Source of the DNA: Rubrivivax sp.
GTDB lineage: Bacteria; Pseudomonadota; Gammaproteobacteria; Burkholderiales; Burkholderiaceae_C
Reading direction: 5' to 3'
NCBI GenBank assembly: GCA_019635315.1
Contig: JAHBZT010000001.1
Span: forward strand, 1,100,001-1,164,000
DNA: 64,000 nt
Each line of letters opens with the position of its first letter. Within the stretch, counting starts at the first letter, position 1. The notes below the pieces were generated by a model. The model was given only the letters and a program-made list of their open reading frames with translations, did no database searches and was not told the DNA's origin. The translations under genes were made by a program, and so were the position numbers. Positions 18,941-29,357 of the stretch are shown here, piece after piece.

Positions 18941-19545
18941 ATGCCAGGCATGCAAACCCCAGCCGTCCGGGATGGCGCGCAGGCGCGCCGCGAGTTCCAC
19001 CCCTGCCGCGCGTCCGGCACACGACGACGCTCGCCGCTGAACACGCTGCGGGCCGCCGCGGCCGCGCCCGTGCTGGCCGCAGCCGCGCTGCTCGCGGCGC
19101 CCTGGCCGGCGGCCGCCGAGGCCCTGCGTTGGCAGCACGCCCATGTCTTCGACCGCTACGAGGACGGGGGCTACGTCCGCCGCGGCGTGGCGATGTTCCG
19201 CTTGGCCGGCGGCGTGGAGCCGGCCACGCTGGAACTGCGCGGCCGCATGATCGGTGCGCAGTCCGACGGATGGCACGGCATGCGCATCGAGTTGCGCTAC
19301 CGGTTCGACGACGGCGCACGCTGACCGCGACGGCGGAAGGCCGCTTCCAGCGCAGCGCCGACGGCACGGTCGCCGGCCCCCAGGAAGCCTCGGGGTCCTT
19401 CACCGGCGGCAGCGGCCGCTTCGCTGGGGCCAGCGGGACCTTCACGCTGAAGGGCGTGGGCGGGCTGTCCGGCCTGCAGGTCGGCGTCCTGGCGGATGTC
19501 TTCGCCGAACTGACCGGGGACCTGCAGCGGTCTGCCGGACGCTGA
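18941..19545 (+). pseudogene. Frameshifted small secreted protein gene
   Basis: Two abutting partial frames look like one gene. The first (18941-19324) carries a signal-peptide-like stretch (PVLAAAALLAAPWPAAAEA) and then YVRRGVAMFRLAGG...HGMRIELRYRFDDGA before a stop at 19322. The second frame continues from about 19318 with TLTATAEGRFQRSADG and ends with GSFTGGSGRFAGASGTFTLK, a beta-rich Gly/Ser/Thr pattern. Joining after FDDGA gives a sensible protein of about 200 aa, implying loss of one base near 19317-19319. It could be a true mutation, a sequencing error or programmed -1 slippage, though no classic slippery heptamer is visible. The exact start codon is uncertain and the family is not recognised. 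Confidence 0.6.
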
Positions 19546-19795
19546 GGCGGTGCAGGTGTCGAACCTGGCCGCGGCGGGTCAGGCGTGCGCAGCGGACCCG
19601 TAGGTGGCCTCGGCGGTGTGCGATTCGTTACGCCTGCGACGCGCCGCTGCCACACCCCCCGGGACCAAGGGATCCCAAGTGCGCGCGGCAGGCGCATAGT
19701 CATCACCATGCAACAGGCGCGGCGCAGCATGGCGTCGCACCTTCCACCGAGCGTCCCAGAGCATCCCCGAGCAACAGGCCCGCGCCGCCCGCACC

Positions 19796-20068
19796 ATGGA
19801 CCCGCGTTTCGTCCGCCCCGAAGACCGCAGCCGCATCGCCGATGCGCAAGGGCTGCCGGTGGGCGCGGACGGGTTGCCGGACTGCTACCGCAGCGAGGCC
19901 TTCGCCGAGGACCTGACCGAGCCGGCCGGCGTGGCCGCCGAGCCGGTGCGCCCGCCCGCGTCGCCGCTGCGCGGCGGGCGCCGCGCCACCGACTTCCTGT
20001 CGCCGCAGGCGCTGGCGGCACTGCCGCCGCGCCGGCCCTGGGGCGCGCTGGGCCTGGCCCGCGGCTGA
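19796..20068 (+). CDS. Small hypothetical protein
   Basis: Possible 90-aa protein starting MDPRFVRPEDRSRIADAQGL, with PDCYRSEAFAEDL in the middle and FLSPQALAALPPRRPWGALG at the end. The composition (acidic N-half, Arg/Pro C-half) is protein-like, but no family is recognised and the ribosome site is weak. The 250 bp before it (19546-19795) hold no gene that I can support. It could be an orphan or a chance frame. Confidence 0.4.
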   Translation: MDPRFVRPEDRSRIADAQGLPVGADGLPDCYRSEAFAEDLTEPAGVAAEPVRPPASPLRGGRRATDFLSPQALAALPPRRPWGALGLARG

Positions 20069-20204
20069 ACCGCTGCCGCCGAGCGCGGTGACCGCTCCGG
20101 CCGCGGGGCGATCGGCCCGCGAGGGCACAATGCCATCGCTACGGCAGCCCGGTCCGCTGCCGCCGTCGCGCCGGCCGCCGCCGGCCACACGCTGTCGCCC
20201 GCAC

Positions 20205-20759
20205 ATGCCGATGCCCCTGCTTGTCCCAGCCCGTGCCGCCTGCGCGGCCGCCAGCCTGCTGGCGGCGCTGCTGTCCGCGCCCGCCCTGGCCCACAAGGCC
20301 CACCAGCATGGCGTCGCGACGCTGGACCTGTCGGTCGAGCCGCGGCGCCTGAGCGTCTGGTTCACGTCGCCGCTGGACAACCTGGTCGGCTTCGAGCGCG
20401 AGCCGCGCACCGACGCCGAGCGCCAGCGCGTCGATGCCGCGCTGGCGGCGCTGCGCGATGCGGCGGCACTGTGGCGCATCGACCCCGCGGCCGGGTGCTC
20501 GCCCGCCGAGGTGGTGCTGACGGCGCCGGTGCTCGGCCTGGGCGCGGGCGCGGCGCCGGCCGCGAAGGACGGCCATGCCGACCTGGAGGCGCGCTGGGAC
20601 TTCAGCTGCCGCGACGGCACGCGCGCCGGCTTCGTCGAGCATGGCCTGTTCGCGGCCTTCGCGCGCCTGGGCCGGCTGGAGGTGCAGGCGGTCACGCCGC
20701 GCGGCCAGATGAAGGTCGTGCTGCGCAAGCCGGCCGGCCGCATCGCGCTGGCGCGCTGA
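20205..20759 (+). CDS. DUF2796 (ZrgA-like) periplasmic metal-binding protein
   Basis: 184-aa exported protein: signal peptide to about residue 28 (LLAALLSAPALA), then the His-rich mature N-terminus HKAHQHGVATLDLSVEP typical of DUF2796. One such protein, ZrgA of Vibrio cholerae, is described as the periplasmic component of a zinc-regulated uptake system; I recall this rather than having checked it. ATG at 20205, or 20211 as alternative. An ABC ATPase, a FtsX-like permease and a DUF3299 protein follow on the same strand with gaps of at most 32 bp. Confidence 0.85.
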   Translation: MPMPLLVPARAACAAASLLAALLSAPALAHKAHQHGVATLDLSVEPRRLSVWFTSPLDNLVGFEREPRTDAERQRVDAALAALRDAAALWRIDPAAGCSPAEVVLTAPVLGLGAGAAPAAKDGHADLEARWDFSCRDGTRAGFVEHGLFAAFARLGRLEVQAVTPRGQMKVVLRKPAGRIALAR

Positions 20760-20778
20760 GCCGCGCCGGGGCCGCCGC

Positions 20779-21459
20779 GTGGTCGAGGTCCGCGGGCTGC
20801 ACTATGCCTGGCCGGGCAGCGGCCACGACACGCTGGCCATCGACGAGCTGGTGATCCCGCCGGGCCGCACGCTGTTCCTGCACGGCGAGAGCGGCTGCGG
20901 CAAGAGCACGCTGCTGGCGCTGCTGGCCGGCGTGCTGGTGGCGCAGCGCGGCACGGTCAGCCTGCTCGGCCAGGACTGGGCGGCGCTGGCCCCGGCGGCG
21001 CGCGACGCGCGGCGGGCCGACCATGTCGGCGTCATCTTCCAGCAGTTCAACCTGCTGCCCTACCTGAGCGTGCTGGACAACGTGCTGCTGCCCTGCCGCT
21101 TCTCGCGCAGCCGCGCCGCGCGCTGTGACGGCGGCCCGGCCGCGGCGGCGCGTGCGCTGCTGGCGCGTGTCGCGCTGCCCGAGCCGCTGTGGCGCCGGCG
21201 CGCCGATGCGCTGTCGGTCGGCCAGCAGCAGCGCGTGGCGGCGGCGCGCGCGCTGATCGGCGCGCCCGAGCTGGTGCTGGCCGACGAGCCGACCTCGGCG
21301 CTGGACGCTGCGCGGCGCGACGATTTCATGGACCTGCTGCTGGGGGCCTGCCGCGACGCCGGCAGCACGCTGGTCTTCGTCAGCCACGACGAACGCCTGG
21401 CCGCGCGCTTCGACGAGCGGCTGGCGCTGCCGGCCATCAACCACGCGGCGGCGGCATGA
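20779..21459 (+). CDS. ABC transporter ATP-binding protein (LolD/MacB type)
   Basis: 226-aa ATPase with Walker A GESGCGKST (residues 36-44), Q-loop FQQFNLLPYLSVLDN, a signature LSVGQQQRVAAARAL (LSxGQ-like) and Walker B LVLADEPTSALD with the H-loop VSHDERLA. GTG start at 20779. It overlaps the permease start (ATGA) and follows the DUF2796 gene by 19 bp, so it probably energises a DUF2796-dependent, zinc-related export or uptake system. Confidence 0.92.
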   Translation: MVEVRGLHYAWPGSGHDTLAIDELVIPPGRTLFLHGESGCGKSTLLALLAGVLVAQRGTVSLLGQDWAALAPAARDARRADHVGVIFQQFNLLPYLSVLDNVLLPCRFSRSRAARCDGGPAAAARALLARVALPEPLWRRRADALSVGQQQRVAAARALIGAPELVLADEPTSALDAARRDDFMDLLLGACRDAGSTLVFVSHDERLAARFDERLALPAINHAAAA

Positions 21460-22730
21460 AGGCGCTGCTGCATGTCGCGTGGAGGAGCGCGCTCAACCGG
21501 CGCGGCACGCTGGCGCTGGTGATGCTGTCGATCGCGCTCGCCACCGCGCTGCTGCTGGCGCTGGAGCGGCTGCGCGCCGACGTGCGCGACGGCTTCTCGC
21601 AGGCCGTCAGCGGCACCGACCTGGTGGTCGGTGCGCGCACCGGGCCGGTGCCGCTGATGCTGTATGCGGTGTTCCGCGTCGGCGGTGCGACCAACAACAT
21701 CGGCATGGACAGCGTGCGCGCGCTGGCCCAGCACCGCTCGGTGGCCTGGGTCGTGCCGATTTCGCTCGGTGACTCCCACCGCGGCTTCCCGGTCGTCGGC
21801 ACCAGCACCGGCTACTTCGAGCACTTCGCGTACGGCGACCGCCAGCCGCTGGTGCTGGCGCAGGGCCGCGCCTTCGCCGGCACGCTGGACGGGCTGTACG
21901 AGGCGGTGCTCGGCGCCGAGGTCGCGCGCGAACTCGGCTACCGCCTCGGCGACCGCATCACGCTGAGCCACGGCCTGGGTGCGGCGCTGGCCGCCGGGCA
22001 CGACGACAAGCCCTTCACCGTGGTCGGCGTGCTGGCCGCCACCGGCACGCCGGTGGACCGCAGCGTGCATGTCAGCCTGCAGGCCATCGAGGCCATCCAC
22101 CTCGACTGGGCCGGCGGCGCGCCGATGCCCGGGCTGCGCATCCCGGCCGAGGCGGCGCGCAAGTTCGACCTCGAGCCCAAGGCGGTGACGGCGGCGCTGG
22201 TCGGCCTGAAGACCCGCGCCGCGGTCTTCAACGTGCAGCGCTGGGTCAACGACTACGAGGCCGAGCCGCTGACCGCGGTGCTGCCCGGTGTGGCGCTGGA
22301 CGAGCTGTGGCAGCTGATCGCGGTCGGCGAACGCTCGCTGCTGGCGGTGTCGGCACTGGTCGCGCTGGTCAGCCTGGCCTCGCTGGTGGCGGTGGTGCTG
22401 GCCGGGCTCAACGAACGCCGGCGTGAACTGGCGGTGCTGCGCGCGGTGGGCGCCGGGCCGCGCCACGTGCTGGCGCTGCTGGCGGTGGAGGGCGCGCTGG
22501 TCACGCTGGCCGGTGCACTGCTGGGCGCTGCGGTGGCGGCGCTGGCGGTGTGGACCGCCGGGCCGCTGGTGCAGCAGCAGTTCGGCATCACGCTGCGCGC
22601 CGCGGCACCGACCCTGCCGCAGTGGGGCCTGTTCGGCGCCGTGCTGGCCGCGGGTATGCTTGCCAGCCTCGTGCCCGGCTGGCGCGCCTACCGGCTGTCG
22701 CTGGCCGACGGGCTGTCGCCGCGCACCTGA
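21456..22730 (+). CDS. ABC transporter permease (FtsX/MacB type)
   Basis: 424-aa permease with one N-terminal membrane helix (about residues 18-36), a large periplasmic MacB_PCD-like domain, and three C-terminal helices at about 293-318, 336-365 and 386-410. The conserved cytoplasmic loop NERRRELAVLRAVGAGPRHV is characteristic of FtsX-type permeases. The ATG at 21456 overlaps the ATPase stop. Partner of the ATPase and the DUF2796 protein upstream. Confidence 0.92.
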   Translation: MKALLHVAWRSALNRRGTLALVMLSIALATALLLALERLRADVRDGFSQAVSGTDLVVGARTGPVPLMLYAVFRVGGATNNIGMDSVRALAQHRSVAWVVPISLGDSHRGFPVVGTSTGYFEHFAYGDRQPLVLAQGRAFAGTLDGLYEAVLGAEVARELGYRLGDRITLSHGLGAALAAGHDDKPFTVVGVLAATGTPVDRSVHVSLQAIEAIHLDWAGGAPMPGLRIPAEAARKFDLEPKAVTAALVGLKTRAAVFNVQRWVNDYEAEPLTAVLPGVALDELWQLIAVGERSLLAVSALVALVSLASLVAVVLAGLNERRRELAVLRAVGAGPRHVLALLAVEGALVTLAGALLGAAVAALAVWTAGPLVQQQFGITLRAAAPTLPQWGLFGAVLAAGMLASLVPGWRAYRLSLADGLSPRT

Positions 22731-22762
22731 GCTGAACGCCTCGATCCGAACACCTGCCGAAC

Positions 22763-23353
22763 ATGCACCGCCGCCGCCTGCTCCACGCCCTGCCGCTGCT
22801 GGCGTTGCCGGCCGCGCCGCTGGCGCGCGCGCAGCCGGCCGGCGTGCCGACCATGCAGCCGCCGCTGGCCGGTGCGCCGGCGGCGGGGCCGGCGCGCACC
22901 ATCACCTGGGAAGACCTGGTGCCCAAGGACAGGGACCCGTTCAAGGAGTTCAAGGACCTCAACTTCCAGATGCTGGACGACGGCGACCCGCGCGCGATGG
23001 AGCTGCTCAAGCGCATGCGCAAGGTCTGGGACGAGGCGCCGGTCAACGAGGCGCTGGCCGGCCAGGTGGTGCGCCTGCCGGGCTTCATCGTGCCGCTGGA
23101 GGACAGCCGCGAGGGGCTCAAGGAATTCCTGCTCGTGCCCTATTTCGGCGCCTGCATCCACAGCCCGCCGCCGCCGGCCAACCAGATCATCCACGTCGTG
23201 CCGGTGAAGCCGGCGCGCGGCTTCCGCTCGATGGACGCGGTGTGGATCAGCGGGCCGCTGGCGCTGGACCGTGTCGACAGCCACATGGGCATGGCCGGCT
23301 ACCGCATCGCGGCCACCGAGGTGGCGGCGTACCGCGAGAAGGGCCGCCGTTGA
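22763..23353 (+). CDS. DUF3299 exported protein
   Basis: 196-aa protein with an Arg-rich start and hydrophobic stretch (MHRRRLLHALPLLALPAAPL), so exported. The DUF3299 core includes VVRLPGFIVPLE and YFGACIHSPPPPANQIIHV, with a conserved Cys-x-His that could bind a metal, then VWISGPL. DUF3299 proteins often sit next to DUF2796 proteins and their ABC transporter, as here. Function unknown; a metal-related periplasmic role is inferred from the neighbours. Confidence 0.85.
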   Translation: MHRRRLLHALPLLALPAAPLARAQPAGVPTMQPPLAGAPAAGPARTITWEDLVPKDRDPFKEFKDLNFQMLDDGDPRAMELLKRMRKVWDEAPVNEALAGQVVRLPGFIVPLEDSREGLKEFLLVPYFGACIHSPPPPANQIIHVVPVKPARGFRSMDAVWISGPLALDRVDSHMGMAGYRIAATEVAAYREKGRR

Positions 23354-23378
23354 CCCGGGCCGACACCGCGCCGCGGCC

Positions 23379-24611
23379 ATGATCCCGCCGGCCCACCGCG
23401 ACCTCGCGCGCACCACCTTCGCGGTGCTGTTCATCGGCGCGCTGCTGGCGGTGTCGCTGTGGATCCTGCGCCCCTTCCTGGCGCCCATCGTCTGGGCGAC
23501 GATGGTCGTCGTCGCGACCTGGCCGCTGCTGCTGCGGATGCAGGGGCTGCTGTGGCGGCGGCGCTGGCTCGCGGTGACCGCGATGTCGCTGCTGCTGCTG
23601 CTGCTGTTCGTGGTGCCGCTGACGCTGGCCATCGTCACCATCGTCGGCAACGCCGACCGCCTGGTGGCCTGGGCGCGCCTGGCCACCGAATACCGCATGC
23701 CCGACCTGCCGCCGGCCTGGCTGACGGGCCTGCCGGTCGTCGGCGGCACGCTGGCGCGGCTGTGGGAGGAGGTCAACGCGCTGGGCCTGCGCGACCTGCT
23801 CAACCGGCTCACGCCCTATGCCGGCGACCTGACGCGCTGGTTCGTCGCCGAGGTCGGCAGCATCGGCCTGCTGGTGCTGCAGTTCCTGATGACGCTGCTC
23901 GTCGCCGCGGTGCTCTACGCCACCGGCGAGGACGCCGCGCAGCTGGTGCGCCGCTTCGCGCGCCGGCTGGCCGGCGAGCGCGGCGTCGGCGCGGTGGAGC
24001 TGGCCGGCGGCGCGATCCGCGGCGTCGCGCTCGGCGTCGGCGTCACCGCGCTGGTGCAGGCCGCGCTGGGCGGCCTGGGCGTGTGGGCGGCCGGCGTGCC
24101 GTTCCCGGGCCTGCTGACCGCGGTGATGATCATGTTCTGCATCGCGCAGCTCGGGCCGCTGCCGGTGCTGGTGCCGGCCACGATCTGGGTCTTCTGGACC
24201 GGCGACATCGGCTGGGGCATCGCGCTCGTGGTCTGGTCCGGCTTCGTCGGCACCATCGACAACGTGATCCGCCCGCTGCTGATCCGCCTCGGGGCGGACC
24301 TGCCGCTGCTGCTGATCTTCGCCGGCGTGATCGGCGGCCTGTTCGCCTTCGGGCTGGTCGGCATCTTCGTCGGCCCGGTGGTGCTGGCGGTGGCGTGGAA
24401 GCTGCTGGACGCCTGGATGGCCGATGGCGATGCGCAGCCGGTGCTGCCGGCGCCGGCCGACGAGGCCGGCGCCGACTCGGCGGCGACGCCGTCCCCCGCC
24501 GCGGCGCCCACGGCGCCCGCCGCAGCGGCGGCGCCCGAGCCGGCGCCGGCGGTGGCCCGGGAGCCGGACGCCGCCGCGCCGACGCCGGCCGACGCACGCA
24601 CGGTGTCCTGA
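23379..24611 (+). CDS. AI-2E family transporter
   Basis: 410-aa inner-membrane permease of the AI-2E family (PerM/TqsA-like), whose members export signals, ions or small solutes. About eight hydrophobic segments are visible, starting with FAVLFIGALLAVSLWILRPF and ending with GVIGGLFAFGLVGIFVGPVV. TIDNVIRPLLI is the family hallmark. The last 65 residues are an Ala/Pro-rich tail, probably cytoplasmic and unstructured. It starts 25 bp after the DUF3299 gene and may be in the same transcript; no functional link is known. Confidence 0.9.
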   Translation: MIPPAHRDLARTTFAVLFIGALLAVSLWILRPFLAPIVWATMVVVATWPLLLRMQGLLWRRRWLAVTAMSLLLLLLFVVPLTLAIVTIVGNADRLVAWARLATEYRMPDLPPAWLTGLPVVGGTLARLWEEVNALGLRDLLNRLTPYAGDLTRWFVAEVGSIGLLVLQFLMTLLVAAVLYATGEDAAQLVRRFARRLAGERGVGAVELAGGAIRGVALGVGVTALVQAALGGLGVWAAGVPFPGLLTAVMIMFCIAQLGPLPVLVPATIWVFWTGDIGWGIALVVWSGFVGTIDNVIRPLLIRLGADLPLLLIFAGVIGGLFAFGLVGIFVGPVVLAVAWKLLDAWMADGDAQPVLPAPADEAGADSAATPSPAAAPTAPAAAAAPEPAPAVAREPDAAAPTPADARTVS

Positions 24612-24655
24612 CCGGCAGCCCGCGCCGCGCCGGCCGGCGCCGCCGGGCCGGCCGC

Positions 24656-25012
24656 TCAGCGCAGGCCGGCGGGCCGTGCCGCGCGCGCCATCGCGTCGGT
24701 CGCGGCGGCAATCTCCTGGCTGCGCGCGAAGCCGTCGCCGCCGCTGGTCGCGCAGGAGCCCCAGGCATGCCAGAGCTGCCGGCTGCGCCAGCGCAGCCAG
24801 CGGAAGGCGTCGTCGCCCTCGGGATCGCGGCCTTCGGCGCGGCAGGCGGCGGCGCGCGCCACGGCCGCGTCGCACAGCGCCTGTGCCTCGCGCAACAGAC
24901 CACCTTCGTCGGCGTCGCGCAGGCGCGCCTCGAGCGCTGCCGCCTGCGCCTGCAGGGCCGGCGGCGGGGTCGCGGGGGCCGCGTCGGGGGCCGCCGTGGC
25001 GTGGCGCCTCAT
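24656..25012 (-). CDS. Hypothetical protein, Ala-rich
   Basis: 118-aa helical protein with an Ala/Pro-rich N-terminus and a Trp-rich middle (WLRWRSRQLWHAWGSC). No family recognised. Its ATG overlaps the stop of the 88-aa gene upstream (ATGA), so it is likely the last gene of a three-gene minus-strand operon. Confidence 0.65.
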   Translation of the reverse strand: MRRHATAAPDAAPATPPPALQAQAAALEARLRDADEGGLLREAQALCDAAVARAAACRAEGRDPEGDDAFRWLRWRSRQLWHAWGSCATSGGDGFARSQEIAAATDAMARAARPAGLR

Positions 25013-25275
25013 CGCTGCGGCGCCGGGCCGTCGCCGACCCAGTCGTAGCTGCGCTCGAAGATCGCGGCGTCGCAGATGTAGAGCTCGCCGTCGATGCCGC
25101 GCATCAGCAGGTCGCCCGGCTTGCCGAGCTTGAAATTGCCTTCCAGGCTCTCGACGCGGAAGGGCTCGTCGACGCGGCAGGCGTGCACGACCAGCGGCTT
25201 CTTGACGCAGGGCCGCATGCCCGGCACGTCCTCGTAGGTGGCGAAGGTGCGCGGGGTGACCGGGGTCTCGTTCAT
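25009..25275 (-). CDS. Small PGDYG-like protein
   Basis: 88-aa protein. The segment FKLGKPGDLLMRGIDGELYI and the following CDAAIFERSYDWV resemble small PGDYG-type domains (PGD, then a Gly turn, then an IFxxSY ending). Function unknown. ATG with a weak upstream purine stretch (CCCCGAAAG). It lies 30 bp after the 431-aa gene and overlaps the 118-aa gene, suggesting one operon. Confidence 0.7.
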   Translation of the reverse strand: MNETPVTPRTFATYEDVPGMRPCVKKPLVVHACRVDEPFRVESLEGNFKLGKPGDLLMRGIDGELYICDAAIFERSYDWVGDGPAPQR

Positions 25276-25305
25276 GGTGCAGGCTTTCGGGGCAGGGGGG
25301 TGGAC

Positions 25306-26601
25306 TCAGTCGAGCACGACCAGGCGGTCATGGCGGCCGCTGGCCAGTTCGACATCGGCGGCGGCGGCGATGCGGCGGATGAGGTCGTTGCAGGCGGGGC
25401 GCGTGCCCGCATCGGCCTTCGGCGCGTAGACGCCGACATGGCCGTCGAAGTCCTCGTCGGGCAGGCCGGACTCGTGTGTGCCCAGGCCGATCACGCAGTC
25501 GCCGACGCGCAGCGTGAAGCCGTCGATGCCGCGCCGCGGGTCGATCCAGTCCGGTGCCAGCGCCGCGCCGGGCAGCGCCAGCACGATGCGCCGCAGCTCG
25601 TCGGCGAAGGCCGGCCGCATGCGTTCGACACGGTATTCCAGCTCGCCGGCCGAGCCCTCCAGCAGCCGGCCGCGCCAGGGCCGCGGCCGGGCGCCGGCGC
25701 GCGGCAGCAGCCGCTCGCGGCCGCTGGCGTCGCGCTGCCACTCGAAGTAATGCGCGATCCAGGCCCGGTCCATCTCGTCGGTGCTCGCGAAGGGCATGCG
25801 ACGGCGATCCACGCGCAGCCCGCTCGCGGTGCCGCTGGCGATGTCCACCACCAGCAGGCCGTAGACCTGGCCCTTGCCGCGGGCATAGTCATATTGCGAC
25901 CCGGCCAGCACGTAGGCCGTGCGGCCGGGCGAGAAGGCGCGCACCTCGTCGCCGGCGCGCGACAGGCTGGTGATCGGCTCGCCCGGACGCATCGGCACCC
26001 AGGGCTCCACCGCGTGCACGGCCAGGGTCTGCAGGTCCAGCAGCTGCCGCGAGCCCAGGCGCAGCCAGCGCCCGCCCTGCAGCCGCGTGCGCGCATCGAG
26101 CGCGGCCGCATCCTTCAGGTCCACGTGCGACAGACCCCAGGACCGCGACTCGCCGGGCTGGCCGCCGGCGCTGTCCAGCCACTGCGCTTCGGCCAGCGAC
26201 GCGCTCTCGCTGGCCAGCGGCTGCACCTTCAGCTGCCCGTCCTGCTCGGAGACCAGCGTGAAGTCGCGCGCCACCAGCAGCAGCGCCGGCTGCGGTGCGT
26301 CCGGCAGCCGCAGCACCTGCCAGAAGCGGCCGCCGCGGCCGGGCACCTCGACCGCCTGGCCGCGCCAGCGCACGGTGAATTCGGTGACCGGCCGCGTCGC
26401 GAAGGGGTTGCCGCCCTGGTTGGGAAAGCTGCCGCTGCTGATGCGCCGCTCCTGGGCCTGGATCTCGAAGGGGCCGTGCACCAGCGTCGCCTTCGGCGCC
26501 GTGAAGGCGGCGGCCGGACCGCCGAAGGCGGCCAGCAGGCCGGCGAGCAGGGCGCCCAGGCGCGTGGTGGCGCGGGGCCGGGTGGTGGTGAGGGAGTTCA
26601 T
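25306..26601 (-). CDS. Exported protein of unknown function
   Basis: 431-aa protein with a signal peptide (LGALLAGLLAAFGGPAAAF, cleavage near residue 33) and no membrane segment after it, so probably periplasmic. The body is beta-rich with repeating short strands (VTEFTVRWRG, VLRLPDAPQPALLLVARDF, VYGLLVVDIASGTASGLRV), which hints at a propeller-like fold. It begins 97 bp after pgi ends and could be read from the tal-pgi transcript. No family recognised. Confidence 0.75.
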   Translation of the reverse strand: MNSLTTTRPRATTRLGALLAGLLAAFGGPAAAFTAPKATLVHGPFEIQAQERRISSGSFPNQGGNPFATRPVTEFTVRWRGQAVEVPGRGGRFWQVLRLPDAPQPALLLVARDFTLVSEQDGQLKVQPLASESASLAEAQWLDSAGGQPGESRSWGLSHVDLKDAAALDARTRLQGGRWLRLGSRQLLDLQTLAVHAVEPWVPMRPGEPITSLSRAGDEVRAFSPGRTAYVLAGSQYDYARGKGQVYGLLVVDIASGTASGLRVDRRRMPFASTDEMDRAWIAHYFEWQRDASGRERLLPRAGARPRPWRGRLLEGSAGELEYRVERMRPAFADELRRIVLALPGAALAPDWIDPRRGIDGFTLRVGDCVIGLGTHESGLPDEDFDGHVGVYAPKADAGTRPACNDLIRRIAAAADVELASGRHDRLVVLD

Positions 26602-26698
26602 GGCCGCGAGTCTGGCCGCGCCGCGCCGCCGCGTCCTCAGCGCGCGGTTAGCGATCGGTTAGTGGCGGGGCCGGGCTTGCGGTCCGCCGGCCTGCGGC

Positions 26699-28305
<1,607 letters not shown>

Positions 28306-28309
<4 letters not shown>

Positions 28310-29268
28310 GTGCGGGCCTGCTCGATCAGCCGGTCGAGTTTCACCGCGTCGGCGGCGAAGGCGCGTATGCCCTCGGCCAGCTTCTCGGTGGCCATCGCGT
28401 CCTCGTTCAGCGCCCAGCGGAAGGCCGCCTCGTCGCCGGCGCGGTAGTGCAGCTCCGGCAGGTCCAGCGCACGTGCCGCGGCCGCGTCCAGCACGCGCGG
28501 CACCGGCGCGTCGGAAGCCTGCAACTCGGCCAGCAGTTCGGGGCTGATGGTCAGCAGGTCGCAGCCGGCCAGCGCGCGGATCTGGCCCGTGTTGCGGAAG
28601 CTGGCGCCCATCACCTGCGTCGCGATGCCGAAGCGCTTGTAGTGCTGGAAGATGCGCGTCACCGAACGCACGCCGGGGTCGGCCGCGCCGGCATTCGCGG
28701 CCTCGTCCCAGGCGCTGCCCGCGGCACGCTTGTGCCAGTCGTAGATGCGGCCGACGAACGGGCTGATCAGGCGCACGCCGGCGTCGCCGCAGGCCACCGC
28801 CTGGCAGAAGGCGAAGAGCAGTGTCAGGTTGCAGCGGATGCCCTCGCGTTCCAGCTGCTCGGCGGCGCGGATGCCTTCCCAGGTGGCGGCCACCTTGACC
28901 AGCACACGTTCGCGCGGCGTGCCGGCGGCTTCGTACAGCGCGACCAGCCCGCGCGCGCGCGCCACGGTGGCGGCGCTATCGAAGGACAGCCGCGCGTCGA
29001 CTTCGGTACTGACGCGGCCGGGCACGATCTTCAGGATCTCCTGCCCGAAGCGCACCAGCACGCGGTCCACCAGGTCCGGCAGCGTGGCGCCGGGGTGCGC
29101 GGCCACCGTCTCGGCCAGCAGTGGCGCATAGTCGGGCTGCTGCACGGCCTTCAGGATCAGCGACGGGTTGGTCGTCGCGTCCTGCGGCGCGAACTGCGCC
29201 ATCTGGCGGAAGTTGCCGGTGTCGGCGACGACGGTGGTGTGCTGCTTGAGCTGGTCCAGCGAGGTCAT
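28306..29268 (-). CDS. tal: Transaldolase (TalB type)
   Basis: 320-aa pentose-phosphate enzyme transferring dihydroxyacetone units. It has the N-terminal [12 protein letters not shown] motif and the Schiff-base Lys125 in [13 protein letters not shown], with RCNLTLLF and [11 protein letters not shown] further along. The order tal then pgi on the minus strand, with a 4-bp overlap, suggests coordinated synthesis of pentose-phosphate and glycolytic enzymes. The 89-bp gap upstream is shared with a divergent amidohydrolase gene. Confidence 0.96.
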
Positions 29269-29357
29269 GGCGGGGCGGGTGAAGACGACAGCCGCATTAG
29301 AACCGAGCCAGGAACCGAGCCGGCGCGCTGCTATCGTCGCCGCAGGAGGGCCTGCGC

